A stretch of DNA of 64,000 nt from assembly GCF_965363235.1 (NCBI RefSeq), contig NC_134848.1:66096681-66160680 (forward strand). The letters are read 5' to 3'. The notes under the pieces were generated by a model, which saw only the letters and a program-made list of their open reading frames with translations, ran no database searches and was not told the origin of the DNA. The DNA comes from Mytilus galloprovincialis (Eukaryota > Mollusca > Bivalvia > Mytilida > Mytilidae). Position 1 is the first letter of the stretch; every line of letters starts with the position of its first letter. Shown piece after piece: positions 22,216 to 34,600 of this stretch. A program made the position numbers and the translations under genes.

Positions 22216-22496
22216 TTAAGGTGGTACCTAACACTACAGGGAGATAACTCTGTAATATCAGCTAAACGTTTTAATTACGTTGCCTTGTGAAGGCAATATA
22301 AAGCTTCTCAATGATCAAAATTAGTGTTTGTCAAACTGCTATATAACCAGTGTAATTTTTCTGATAAAACGCTTGGTTCAAATTTTTTGAATTTTTTATA
22401 TTTTTGTTAAAGGGTCAAAGTAAATACTTTGTCAAAATTTTATGAAAATTAAACGAGCCAAATTAATTTTAGTGAAAGTGTTGGGTACCACCTTAA
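22216..22496. mobile_element. TTAA-flanked MITE, 281 bp, copy 1
   Basis: TTAAGGTGGTACCTAACAC at the left end and GTGTTGGGTACCACCTTAA at the right end form near-perfect inverted repeats bordered by TTAA. Inside: CAGGGAGATAACTCTGTAAT, then 'atgatcaaaattagtgtttgtc'. A second copy of identical length is at 51965-52245, with scattered substitutions. Non-autonomous; mobilising enzyme not in the window. Confidence 0.8.
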
Positions 22497-22739
22497 AGTT
22501 TATGTTTTAGACCTTGGTACAATTAATCTTAATTCATTTCTAGCACTTTATAAACGATCCCCAATCCTAAGCAACATGAATGCATATAGTATTGATTGTT
22601 AAGTTCGTTTTAGATGCAGGATAATTTTCAATTAGTTGAACTAGCTGTCAGTAACTGCGAGTACTCTCAGATCTGTACTTGGTGTATTTTTGTTATTAGG
22701 ATATACAAATACTCGGCCACGTTCACTCTGTGTTTCAGT

Positions 22740-23176
22740 TAGATGTATTTCTATTTGTATCCATCTGATGAGTTTAGCCTTTTTCAACTGATTTTTATAT
22801 ATAGTTCGTTCTTATGTAGTACTGTTACACCACTGTCTCAGGTTATGGGGAGGGTTGGGTTCCCACTTACAGGTTTAACCTCGTCCCATTATGTATGTAT
22901 GTGTAAGTAAGAAGCCTTTCACTCAGGGGTTGTCGTTTGTTGATGTGTTACATATTTGTTTTTCGTTCATGTTTATGTACATAAATTAGGCCGTTAGTTT
23001 TCTCGTTTGAATTGTTTTACCTTTGTCATTTTGTGGCCTTTTATAGCTGACTATGCGGTATGGGCCTTGCTCATTGTTGAAGGCTGTACGGTAACCTATA
23101 GTAACTGTTGTTAATGTCTGTGTCATTTGGTATCTTGTGGAGAGTTGTATCCTTGGTAATCATACCACATCTTTTG
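22740..23176 (-). repeat. Dispersed repeat family A, longest copy
   Basis: On the minus strand it begins AAAAGATGTGGTATGATTAC near 23176 and runs through 'caacaatgagcaaggcccataccgc', 'aacaaacgacaacccctgag' and 'cctgagacagtggtgtaac' to a 'ggatacaaatagaaat' end near 22750. It gives the fullest consensus for the truncated copies elsewhere. Whether it is a SINE or a MITE is unclear; no A/B box was found. Confidence 0.7.
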
Positions 23177-23206
23177 AATATAGGGCAGTGTTCACCGCAA
23201 ATTGAA

Positions 23207-23996
23207 CTTATTACACTCAACTAGGTCAACACCTTGACACAAATAACTAAACACACTGTACGCTAAGTTAGCACCTTGACACAAAGAACTAAATACATTT
23301 TGCAGCAAGTCAACACCTTGACACAAAAAACTAAATACACTTTGCATTTTAAAAGTCAGCACCTTGACATGCACAAAGAACTAAATACACTTTATACCAA
23401 GTTAACACCTTGACACAAAGAACTAAATACATTTTGCAGCAATTCAACACCTTGACACAAAAAACTAAATACACTTTGCATTTTAAAACTCAACACCTTG
23501 ACATGCCTAAAGAACTAAATACACTTTACACCAAGTTAACACCTTGGCAGAAAGAACTAAATACACATTGCACCAAGTCAACACCTTGACACAAAAAACT
23601 AAATATTCTTTGCACCAAGTTAACACCTTGACACAAAGAACTAAATACACTTTGCACCATGTTAACACATTGAGATCCTTGACACAAATAACTAAATACA
23701 CGTTGCACCAATTCAACACCTTGACACAAAAAACTAAATACTCTTTGCACCAAGTTAACACCTTGACACAAAGAACTAAATACACTTTGCACCATGTTAA
23801 CACCTTGAGATCCTTGACACAAATAACTAAATACACGTTGCACCAAGTCAACACATTGACACAAAAAACAAATACTATTTGCACCAAGTTAACACTTTGA
23901 CACAAAGAACTAAATACACATTGCATCAAGTCAAAACCTTGACACAAAGAACTAAATACACTGTGAACTAAGTCAACACCTTGACACAGAGAACTC
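23207..23996. repeat. Minisatellite, about 42-bp unit, roughly 18 copies
   Basis: Tandem unit: CACCTTGACACAAAGAACTA then 'aatacactttgcaccaagttaa'. Some arrays form higher-order blocks: a 'gcattttaaaa' variant recurs near 23344 and 23478, and a unit with an inserted 'gagatc' recurs near 23671 and 23807. Long frames on both strands here exist only because the repeat length is a multiple of three. Confidence 0.93.
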
Positions 23997-24326
23997 CTTT
24001 CCTAATTGAAGACTAGACTACGATATATGTACTTGTAGGTGTTATATGTAGATTAATTGGTTCATGATATATGTGATGTCACAGCGACAACTTCCCCTTA
24101 AGACAGACATGGCTGACAGGGATTTGCTCTACTTCGTTTCTAATTCTTGACATTTGTGGCATGAAATGTTTTTGACCGTTTTTGTTGTTGAAATCAAAAT
24201 AGTGTTCGGCTAAATATTAAAGATTTATTGCTTTTCAGTGTTCAAATATATATATTATTAACTTTAAAAGTAGTAAGATATTTTATCCTTCACCCGATTT
24301 ACGGTAATCATATTTGTGGTTCCGAA

Positions 24327-24419
24327 CTGCACTTCCGGAAGATCTTAGGGATTGATATATCGTGGAAAACTGAGGTGAGAAAGAAATGGATTGAGATATG
24401 AAGACAATGTCAATGGAAG
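24327..24419 (+). promoter_or_regulatory. Possible promoter and first exon
   Basis: CTTCCGGAAG (24332-24341) is a palindromic ETS-type site common in TATA-less promoters. Downstream, ATGAAGACAATGTCAATGG ends at 24419 next to a GTAAGAAA donor at 24420. The exon would end in phase 1, which is the phase needed to join the sushi exon at 28627. However, the joined peptide would lack a signal peptide, so the link is uncertain. Confidence 0.25.
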
Positions 24420-24421
24420 GT

Positions 24422-26117
24422 AAGAAAAATATGAATTATTTAAGTACAATTTTAAAATGTCTTTAACCGCTAATTGTTAAGTTCTATGTGCTTTTCCCGA
24501 CGATTATAAAGTAATTTTTATATCTTTATTTATCTTTTTGGTCAAAATTGTTTTATTTTGTGACAAATTCATATGTAATGAGACTATATCGAAAATCCAC
24601 GCGAGACTGGTACTTTTGAACTTATTTGTACATCGACAATAAGCTCCTGAAACTTTGTTTTTACATTTTGTTATTTTATTACAATATTATATAACAGATA
24701 TTATAAATCACACAAACATGTTAGGTATGTGCATTAATTTCCAAAACATATTAATATTAAAAAAATAAAAGTAAACAATGTTGAAATTTATGCATAAAAC
24801 GACTCTAAGGCAAATATTTTGTATACCATAATTTGTTTATTAATATTTTCACAATTTTATGTCTATGTGATATTTGTCATATCTTGTCCCTAAAGGCAAT
24901 GTAAGTATATATTAACAAGATTTAGATAGATATAAGTGATAGTCTTACGTAGATAATGTATCGGAATATAAACGTGTAATTTAATCATGTTGGTCACTTC
25001 TTTAAAGCTGATAAATATTGAATAAGAATGAAACTTTCATGAGTTTTTTTTATTCATGATTTCCGATAAAACAAAAAAAACAAAAAAAACAAGAGAAATA
25101 TTCAAATTCTAAGTGCCGTTTTGCTGGCGAAAGATACTAAATGGACATTCAAACTCATAGATCGAAAATATACTTAAATCATGATACTTTCTGTTTCTGT
25201 AAAGATAAACATGAACAAATATTAAGTATTTATGCATTGCAGGTTTTGAAATTTGACAGTAACAGACCTACACAAAACCACAGATCAAAGTTGAATGGCG
25301 CATGTGTCCTAAAACTAATTGATCCAATTTGAATTTACCGTTTCTATCAAAATTTATAGTACCAATACAAAACCAAACCAAATATGGGTGATACCATGGA
25401 ACAAATTACAAATATGGGTAAGTGTGTGTTGATGTGCGTTAAGTAAATGTTGCAAATATATAACGTGCACTTGGTATAGCTTCTACAGTATGTATAGAAT
25501 AGGAAAAGATCATTCAGACATTTTTTTTTTCATTGTGACTTAGATAGAGATGGTCTCATTGGCAATCATATCACATCTTCTTATTAATATAATTAATCAA
25601 GAGGCATCAATTCTTACAATTTCATTTTGATAAGAAAAAAAGTTACTAGTTAATATTGAAATTTAAGGAGGTGGTATGCTTGGCAATAAGATAACTTTCC
25701 ACCAGAGACTAAATGACATAAATTAAAGCAGCTTCTAGTAAAGGTTCTTCAACAATGAAAACAAAATACCTTATACATAGTTAGGTCCCGACAAGCCAAA
25801 TTTAACAGGAACAGGCTTGGCTTTTTTCCAATATTCCTACACAATGAGGTAACTTTGTCATGTAGAGCACGTGCGTGTTGTTAAAGAAAGGGAAGATGAA
25901 TTTTGGTGGTAACAAGTTCACTCTTTAAAGCAGCGTGTGATTTTTGTCCGTCAATGAATTGGTGGAATGCCTAAGCTTATACTAGTAAAACATCGATGTT
26001 AAAATTCAAATTATCAAACATAGCTAATATACCTATGAAAAACATTTTCTTCTCTGATGCACCACTAATTCAACCTCAAACAGGCTAAGTTAAGAGTTTG
26101 TTCCTGGCTTAAAATAT
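24422..26117. other. Gene-free stretch
   Basis: AT-rich DNA. A family-A fragment on the minus strand lies at 25550-25583 (TGGTCTCATTGGCAATCATA). An ATG-GGGTAAGTG arrangement at 25384-25423 could be a short exon but encodes nothing recognisable. Confidence 0.4.
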
Positions 26118-26515
26118 AGATAAGAAGATGTGGTATGAGTGCCAATGAGATAACTCGCCATCCAAGTCGCAATGTATTTTCTATACATTGCGACTTGGAT
26201 GGCGAGTTAACTTTCTGTTAACAATTATAGGTCAACTTCAACACGGCGCCTTGGCTCACACCGAACAGCAAGCTATTAAGAGCCAAAAATGACAAGTGTA
26301 AAACAATTCAAACAGGAAAAACAACGCTCTAAGCTATACAAAAAAGAGAAATGAGATACATCTATGAACCACACTAACAAACGACAACCACTGATTAAAA
26401 GGCTTCCGACTATGTGTAGTTTTCTCCCTTGTATACCTGACACCAATAATTTAAGAAGGAATGAATAATCATGCCAAGTTTCATTATCCAACACTGTTAA
26501 TTTCTAGCTCTACAT
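26118..26515 (+). repeat. Dispersed repeat family A, second subfamily copy
   Basis: AAGAAGATGTGGTATGAGTG, 'ccaatgagataactcgccatcc', then 'aacacggcgccttggctcac' and 'gaacagcaagcta'. Parallel to 31768-32150. It contains the perfect hairpin annotated separately. The minus-strand frame at 26276-26494 is a repeat artefact. Confidence 0.75.
26151..26209. repeat. Perfect 27-bp hairpin inside family-A copy
   Basis: Arms 26151-26177 and 26183-26209 are exact inverse complements with a 5-base loop (TTTCT). The left arm is ordinary family-A sequence ('actcgccatccaag'); the right arm replaces family sequence, so it looks like a local inverted duplication. Confidence 0.9.
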
Positions 26516-27063
26516 ATATACGGGGGTGAATTTGTTGAATTAAGTTAACTTTGTAGGGTATTATCCTTGCACCTGATACACCTTTTTAAAAGTTGTGGTG
26601 AATAATTGTGTCATGTTTTACAACCAAGCTCCGAAGGGTTTAATAATTAAGGAGCGGAGATTATGATTTTTTTTTTTCAAAATATGCATAGCGGTGACTA
26701 GAAGTTTAACTTACTTGTTTACCTTGATTTTCAAGGGTGTTGTTTCTTGTATGCGACACACTCTATAGAAGTGGTAAACAATCCTGTAAATAATTAAAGT
26801 GTTTATAACGAGGGTGAGAAGGGCCTGTGACGGTCGACCGTTCGTAAACACAGGCGCGTGTACTGATTACAATGTCAATAGGCCTTCCGCCGATCACTCG
26901 GCAGGCTGTTCCTTTCTACATTCAATACTACTAAATACACGGAAAGCATTGCAATGGGTTTATTAAACAAGCTTAACCTTTAAATAAAGAAACTGCATCT
27001 ATATATGTAGCATCTAAATGTAAAATAAAGATTTACAGCAAAAAAATATTGAGTGGGTAAGTA

Positions 27064-27285
27064 AAGGTAATAACTTTGGTTAGCTTGCTTGCTATAGCTG
27101 AACAGTGAAGTCATTACTAGGTTGGGTATATACTACCTTCCTTTGAGAGTAGACTAGGCGACATTTAATAAATCTACCTGTTTGTTAAGACTAAACTACT
27201 CCGAAAGGAGGATAGTATACCTAAACAAATAAATACTTCACGTTTCAGCTAGCAAGTAAGCTAACCAATGATATAACCTTAACCT
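27064..27285. mobile_element. Foldback element, about 220 bp
   Basis: Left-arm words TTTGGTTAGCTTGCTTGCTA and GGTATATACTACCTTCCTTT are mirrored on the right by 'tagcaagtaagctaaccaatg' (to 27270) and 'gaaaggaggatagtatacc'. The arms are imperfect over about 100 bases each. No coding capacity. Confidence 0.55.
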
Positions 27286-27346
27286 ACACACGTTTTGCTG
27301 TAATATCCGGGGAATGCTAGATCATCACATTTCCAAGTCTAAGCAT

Positions 27347-27413
27347 AGGGGTTTGTTACTATTTGCCAGGTTTGCTATACAAAGGAACCCCATGCAAATA
27401 GTAACAAACCCCT
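27347..27413. repeat. Perfect 20-bp inverted repeat
   Basis: AGGGGTTTGTTACTATTTGC (27347-27366) is exactly mirrored at 27394-27413, with a 27-base spacer. Probably the core of another small foldback element. Confidence 0.7.
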
Positions 27414-28257
27414 GCGTTCTAAGGAGAACAAATCTCCAGGGAATACCAGAACATCCCCCCATTTGATAGTCAAGTATTATTTTTTTTAGTTGTTTGAAAC
27501 TAATAAATTGTAATAATGAATTTAAGAGCACACAGCAGAGGCTAGATATAAGCCCACAATTTTTTTTTTAAATCAACATAAAATATACCTGAATAAATAC
27601 CATATAATATCAATTGATAATAGTTTTTTTTTTTCATTTTATAATGTCACTATTATAGTAACACTGAGAATAAACAGAAAGCTATTAGAATAAACAGAAA
27701 GCTATTTATCATGATATAGTTCGCTTTCCTGTTTTTGAACATATATCTGAGGGCGTTTTAAAACCACTTTGACAACCCATTACGGTATCACAAGGTCGGA
27801 AGTTATTATAATGTTGGTGATAACACATTTCGGTCACTCAAATATGAAAAAAATCTTTTAAACACTTGATGCTTTTACAAAATATTTACATTTTTAATGC
27901 GAGTTTATTATGTCGTTTCGATACATAACTATAACTTCAACAATTAATATCTACACCACACATGTTCCATTTCTTAATATAAATGTTCGTATGTATGTAT
28001 ATTCGGTATGACAAGTAGGTCATGTTAAAGTACTTGTACAATTGGCTGTTTCTACTTTGTACGCGTGGGCAATATTAGATTCAACTTAGTTAGTATACAT
28101 TAAGAATGAAGTATGAGCCCCTATCTCATTGGTAAGAACTTATGGAGTATGTATGTTTTATTTTTGTTTATCTAAAGGAGTATGGCACCATTCATTTGTA
28201 TGTCTGACTGAAGCATTGCCAGTTATATATTGACCGGCTTTCTATTAATTTACTGAT
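27414..28257. other. Gene-free stretch
   Basis: AT-rich; a short tandem duplication 'agaataaacagaaagctatt' lies at about 27668-27708. No exon recognised. Confidence 0.4.
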
Positions 28258-28510
28258 TATAAAAATAAGAAAATATGGTATTATTACCAATGAGACAACT
28301 CTCAACAACAATGATCAACGTACGGCTTCAACAATGAGAACACGCATACCGCAAAGTTAGCTATAAAATCCTCGAAATGACGGTAAACATTTCAAACGAA
28401 AAAAGTGACGGCATAATTTATGAACAAAGCAATGAGCGAAAAACAAATATGATTTACAGAAAATAAACGACACCAACTGAATAACAGACATTTGACTGGC
28501 TTTTCAAAAT
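28258..28510 (+). repeat. Dispersed repeat family A copy
   Basis: 'aaatatggtattattaccaatgag', then CGGCTTCAACAATGAGAACA and 'cataccgcaaagttagctataa', matching the inverse of the long copy at 22740-23176. It ends about 115 bases before the sushi exon. Confidence 0.65.
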
Positions 28511-28626
28511 CAAACAAGTACAATTTCTGCACACTCCCCTGCTTGTATGTCAAGGGCGAACTACAACATATCTTTACAGACATCAACATTTGCTCTAGTC
28601 TCAAATTTCACTCTTATTTTTTATAG

Positions 28627-31600
28627 AATGCATAGATTTTCGATTTCTTCCAAGAACCAACACTTCACATACACCAGATGCTCTATTGAGTACGACGCAG
28701 AGAACGGTTGGACAGAAAGTATACCTCACGTGTCCTGAAGACTATAAATTGATTGGACGAGATATGATCACGTGCTTAAGTTCTGGTAAATGGAATGTAG
28801 AGGCGCAACCTCATTGTACAGGTATAATGGTAACAACAAAAATATCTTGTTCAAAATGAATGTTACAAAGCAATTTATTATCTATTTTAATCTGTCTTTT
28901 TCTGGATTTTCATACAAATCTTTTATTTATAACAAGCCACTGCAAACCAAACAATCATGTCGGAAGTGATTTTCTGTCGGAAACAAACAAACAAACAATC
29001 ATTCTAACAAACGAACGAACAAACAAACAATACAAATAAAAAAATCAGATGCACGTATACACGCGTACATGAACATTCATGATCTTTAAACCCTGTTTTA
29101 TTTGAAATTTGACACGATATTATTTAAATATTCAATTGCTTTACTATATTATGCAAATATGTTTACAAACGAGTCATTAAATACATATAATAAAGCAGAT
29201 GAATACATTAATACAAACGCTAAGCTTATTTTTGACGTTCAGTTTACAATATTATGTCTGTTTGTTTTTTTCACACAGTGTTGTCAATATAATGGAATTT
29301 TATGTGACTGTCTTACAAGAGAGTGGTTTAGCTAACTATAATTTATTCCAACATTTTCTCTGTGTAAGAAAATGCCTTTACCGAGTCAGGAATGTGACAA
29401 TTGTTATACATTCGTTTAATGTGTTTCAGCTTTTGATTTTGGCGTTTTATTAGGGACTTTCCGTTTTGTATTTTCCTCTTAGTTCGGTATTTTTTGTTAT
29501 AAAATTGAGAATGGAAATGGGGAATGTGTCAAAGCGACAACAACACGATCATAGAAAAGACAACCATAGAAGGTCACCAACAGGTCTTCAATTTAGCGAG
29601 AAATTCCCGCACCCGGAGGCATCCTTCAGCTGGCCCCTTAACAAATATATACTAGTTCAGTGATAATGAATTTCTACATTTTGTTTAGCATAATTCCAGA
29701 ATAAGTATACGAGTTCTTTGCCAGAATAAGATTTTTAAGAATTGTAATTTTATTGAAACATAACTTTTTGTATTTTCAGATGAAACATTTGCTATGTCAG
29801 ACTCTACAAAACTTTATATAGGAGTATTTTGTGCCTGTGGGGCATTATTTCTATTTGCTGTTACTATATTGATCGCAAAACTAACGTGTTTTAGTGATAA
29901 AGAACTTCGAAGGTAAATTGTTTCAGTATACTTTTATTAAATACAGAGATGTCAATTAGTCTGTAGCTTATAGAGCATCATGGTATTCATATAAGGAGAT
30001 ATTGTATACGTCTATGAAACGACACTACAACGACAAAAAAACAATCTAGCGGACAGCATACAGTCTTCTCAACAATAACAGTTATATTTAAAAATGTCAA
30101 GCTCGGAATCGACCAGTCTAAGGCATAGTCGTGAAAAAATTCAACAGAGACTTCAAAAAGCAATACCGACAATTTTAGACCATTTCTCTATCTCTGTAGG
30201 TACTATGCAGTGTAGTCGTCTGATCTGTGATTTTACCGAATGTCCTATTTCCGATTGCGACATTTGACGACGTGTGGATTGATATGGCGGGTGATGCATG
30301 CATAGCCAAGCAACTACTGTTGTTTAAATTAAACGGTCTTTTTAATGTAAACATAATTCATTCAAAGTTTAAGATTGTTTTAGTATGCACATTGGACAAA
30401 ATTTAGAAAGCTAGCAATTAGTTTTAGGATTGTACATAAGGGCTAACAAATTTAAATTAAAGACGCTTCTGTGATAGTCTTTTTAAAAATGGTATGCGTT
30501 TCAATATTGCTGGCGTTAATCATGCAGAGTTACACAAAAAGCGCTGCTATCTAGGCAATACAACGAAAGACCAAATTTACCAATAAAAATAGTTTTCATG
30601 GTATAATTCATACCACGCCATGAGGGAGTAATATCAGCTGCAATATATGGCTTGCAAATGCATTGTTTCAATAGTTTCAGATTTAATTTTAATTTCAGGA
30701 GAAGAACAGACGGCTTAGGGACACAGTCAGTTGATTCTATGACATATGTTCACGATATAAAAGATCATCCTCCCGCTGTCATTAGTGTTGCAGAGGACGG
30801 GTCAGAGGTTGGAATCATTAGACCATTTGAGACATTTATAAACCCTGCGTATTACCAACAACCCCGTCCTCGTTTATCAAGTCATTCGCGATCAACCGGA
30901 AGTACTCTTGAAAGCGAGGCTGACTACGATGCACCATGGAGTACTGGGTAAGGATAATGCTTACACAAGTAGGAATCGGTTATAGTGCGTCTTTACCTAA
31001 GAAATGTCTTGTGTTCCATATTTGTTCATTGAAAACAAATACATAATGACAATTTATCGGTTCTAAATGGCAAATATATCAACTGAAAAGTTCCTTACCG
31101 ATAGCATCTAAAAGTAACTTATTTTCCGAAGAAGAAAAAGAAATCTGTAGTTAGATTTTGTTTGATGTAAACACGAGGAACCTCTGCCTTTGCTAGTCTT
31201 GTATGCTTTTAAATTTAAGTTCATGTAATATGTTTTGAAGATAAGTATGGCGTCTGTTTTCAATGAACTAGTACACACGTTTGTTTAGGGGCCAGCTGAA
31301 GCCCGCCTCCGGTGCGGGATTTTCAAGTTGTGTTGAAGATCCATTGGTGGCCTTCGGCTGGTTTCTGCTGTTTAGTCGGGTTGTTGTCTCTGACACATAT
31401 CTCATTTCCATTCTCAATTTTATATCTTATAAACTTGTTCCCTTACAGGTCACCAGATGAACGACAATGTTGTCACACGAATACGAACTGTCACGAACCT
31501 GTGGATAGACGGTGGAGCGATCGTAGTATAAAGGCCATGAATAATTATGATTATGAAAGGTAATTCTTTTCTAAAGTATTTTAGTCTGTCATACATGTAT

Positions 31601-34600
31601 ATAATCCCTTATTTGGATCCGGTCTTAAAGAACATATATTATGAAAAAAGTACATATTTTAAACAAAATCTAGAAATGATGAGATGTGAAATGGTTGCCA
31701 GTGAGACATCTACCAACAAAAGTTCCAAGAAAGTGGATGTTATCAATCATAGGCAACCGTAAATAGATAAAGGAAGATGTGGTATGAGTGTGCCAAACCC
31801 TCCATCCAAGTAACAATTTATAAAAGTAAACCATTATAGGTCATGCAAGGTACGGCCTTCAACACGGAGCTTTGGCTCACAACGAACAGCAAGCTATAAA
31901 GGGCTCCAAAAATGACTAGTGTAAAACCATTCAAACGGGAAAACCAACGGTCTAATCTATATAAAAACGAAAAACGAGAAACACTTATTAACCACATATT
32001 AAACAGACGACAACCATGCACTGAAACAATAAGAAAAGTAACCAATATCCTATAGTCAGTTATACAAGATAGTTCTAGCACATAGCTGTAACTTTGCCAA
32101 AGATAGTAAAAGATCTGGGACATTTTGTTATCAAATAAAGATCAATAAAAACATAAGAACCTAGCGCTCACTGTAGAACACCGTTTAAAAAGTTTCTTTT
32201 GGTTGATAAATAAGATAGGATGGTATAATTGCTATATTGTAAATGTTTTGTACTACAGGGAATATACAATTTATAAGTATGTTGAATGTGTCACACCAAG
32301 TCTGAATTAGTTGTAGTATTGAAATAAACGACTGCCACTTTTTTTAACTGACTGATCATGAGTAGCTATAAATGCTTGACATGTAAAATTTAAAAAAGTA
32401 GGTTATGGAACAATGCATTAGTGGTTATGTTTCTATAGATTATTTTTCTCATGTTGAATAATGAATGCATATAGCCTTAGTTCGGTTTGCAAACATGTTT
32501 CTTTTGCTTGGTTCCACTAAACAGTACAGAACATACATCTGTTCAAGCTTATCGTGGAAATACGTTGAATATTCGATTTGCCACACAATGATGGGGGGGG
32601 GGGCAAGGGGGGTTCCCATAACAGCAAAACAGTGAATTGATTTGGTGAAAAACAGATAACAAGGAATTGAAAAGGGACAATAACAGATAACAGTAAATGA
32701 AATATGAAAATAAATCTGTCCAGTACCAATCCATTAGATGACTCGTAGATCTTAGTATATAACTTGTGGTATGGACCTAGAAAATTGTAATTTGTGTAAA
32801 CAAGACGTTTTGGCCGTTGAGGCAGTTCTGCCTTGGTTGATTTTTTTCCGTAACTTGTAAAATAAGTTATAGTATGGATGTTGAATTTTTCTGAACGAAA
32901 TTACTAGTTTCTGTTTTTGATATACGGATATTTTCAATCTAGGGCATTTGAGGGATCAATTTTTAATGATTTAGGTTTTTTTATCAAGTTAATTTTTGAA
33001 AGTAGTGCAGCCAGTGACACTTTATTATCAATTTGATTTTTAGATTTTTTATTTCTGAAAAGCAATATATAAGAGGGATGAAAGATACCAAAGGGACAGT
33101 CAAACTCATAAATCTAAAACAAACTGACAACGCCATGGCTAAAAATGAAAAAGACAAACAGAAAAACAATAGGACACATGACACAACATAGAAAACTAAA
33201 GAATAAACAACACGAACCCCACCAAAAACTAGCGGTGATCTCAGGTGCTCCGGAAGGGTAAGCAGATCCTGCTCCACAATATATATACATTTGTGCTTTA
33301 CAAGTAATAAAAAAAACATTGATGCACAATATATTTTTTTTATTTAATACCTCATGATGAAACTTATTTATAAAATACAAAAATACCCAGATCAATGGAG
33401 ACAGGACATGTAACTGACACACGCATGCCAGTTATGGTTATTCTGATAATCGAAATTGACTCATGTGACAATTCTGATAATATAATAGAAATTGGACCTA
33501 GTGAAAATTTAGATGACACCAAGTGAAACACCAATCATGCATCTTATGTGAAATTATAGAATATGGAAAATTTGGGTACAGCATTGTAGAAGCTGTAGGA
33601 TTTTTAAAAAGGTATTTGTCGAAAAATTAAACTGAAGACCGTGACATCTTTATTTGCATCAATGGTTTCTGAGCTTCAATTTTCGCCATGTGAAGCAGTT
33701 AAAAAGCTTTTAAAAATATGGTGGTCAGGGTTCTCTTTCATGTAAATGAAAAGAGAGGGAGTAAATGTAGCACTTGTAATATAAATGCTAAAAGAAAAAA
33801 GATGTTGTATAATTCCCAAAGCCATAATTCAAACCCATACCACTTTAAAGTAATGTAAAACAATTCAAAGGAGAAAACTAACTGCCTAATTTATCCACAA
33901 AATAGTGAACGAGCAATTCTTCTGCAAATACAGGGCCACCCGATATTACCAGTAGAAAGACCCCGATAGATATACATTGTAAGAAGATGTGGTAAGCGTG
34001 CCAATGAGACTATTATCCATTCAAATTACAATTTTCAATTATCTTCAATTTCTACGGAAGATTGGCTGTCAAAATGCTAACATTCCAATCTTCAATAACA
34101 GTTAACAGCAAATAGATTCTCACAATAACAGATAACAAAATAGATAATAGTCCTATAACAGCTAACAAAGAATATGACAATAACAGCTAACAGTAAATAT
34201 ATTTTCAGAATAACAGATAACAAAGAATTAAAATGCCCCATAACAGCATAACAGTTAAACCCCTTGCCCCCCCCCTAATGATTTTCAAATGTATTTTAAA
34301 CAGAAATAGTAAAATATCCAGTGGTTGTTATATATAATAACGATTGGTCAATTAAAAACAGACAACTTAAGTGGCCAAAATAAGACTGGTGCGTCATAAG
34401 CGCTTTGTGGTTAGACATCGCAGTAATTAAATACATTAATTATGGCAATATTCTTTCCTTAGAGAACAACTATTTGATATTCTGACAGGGATTGAAAATG
34501 AATATCCTGGAATAGTAATGACTGAATACGAATTATTATGCCAATGCATCATAATATCACGACCGTTTTCAGCATTTAATAATGTATAAAATATTTTAAG

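Noticed and set aside
23507-23947. Long open frames on both strands (up to 146 codons)
   Set aside because: They lie wholly in the 42-bp minisatellite, whose unit length is a multiple of three; periodic low-complexity translations are expected.
23207-23996. CRISPR-like direct repeats
   Set aside because: Units are contiguous without unique spacers, and the genome is clearly animal.
25384-25419. Short exon ATG...GGGTAAGTG as start of the sushi gene
   Set aside because: Encodes no signal peptide and contains an internal duplicated 'aaatatgggt' word; no support beyond a donor match.
26276-26494. 72-codon minus-strand frame
   Set aside because: Same translation pattern as the frame at 31818-32123; both come from family-A repeat copies.
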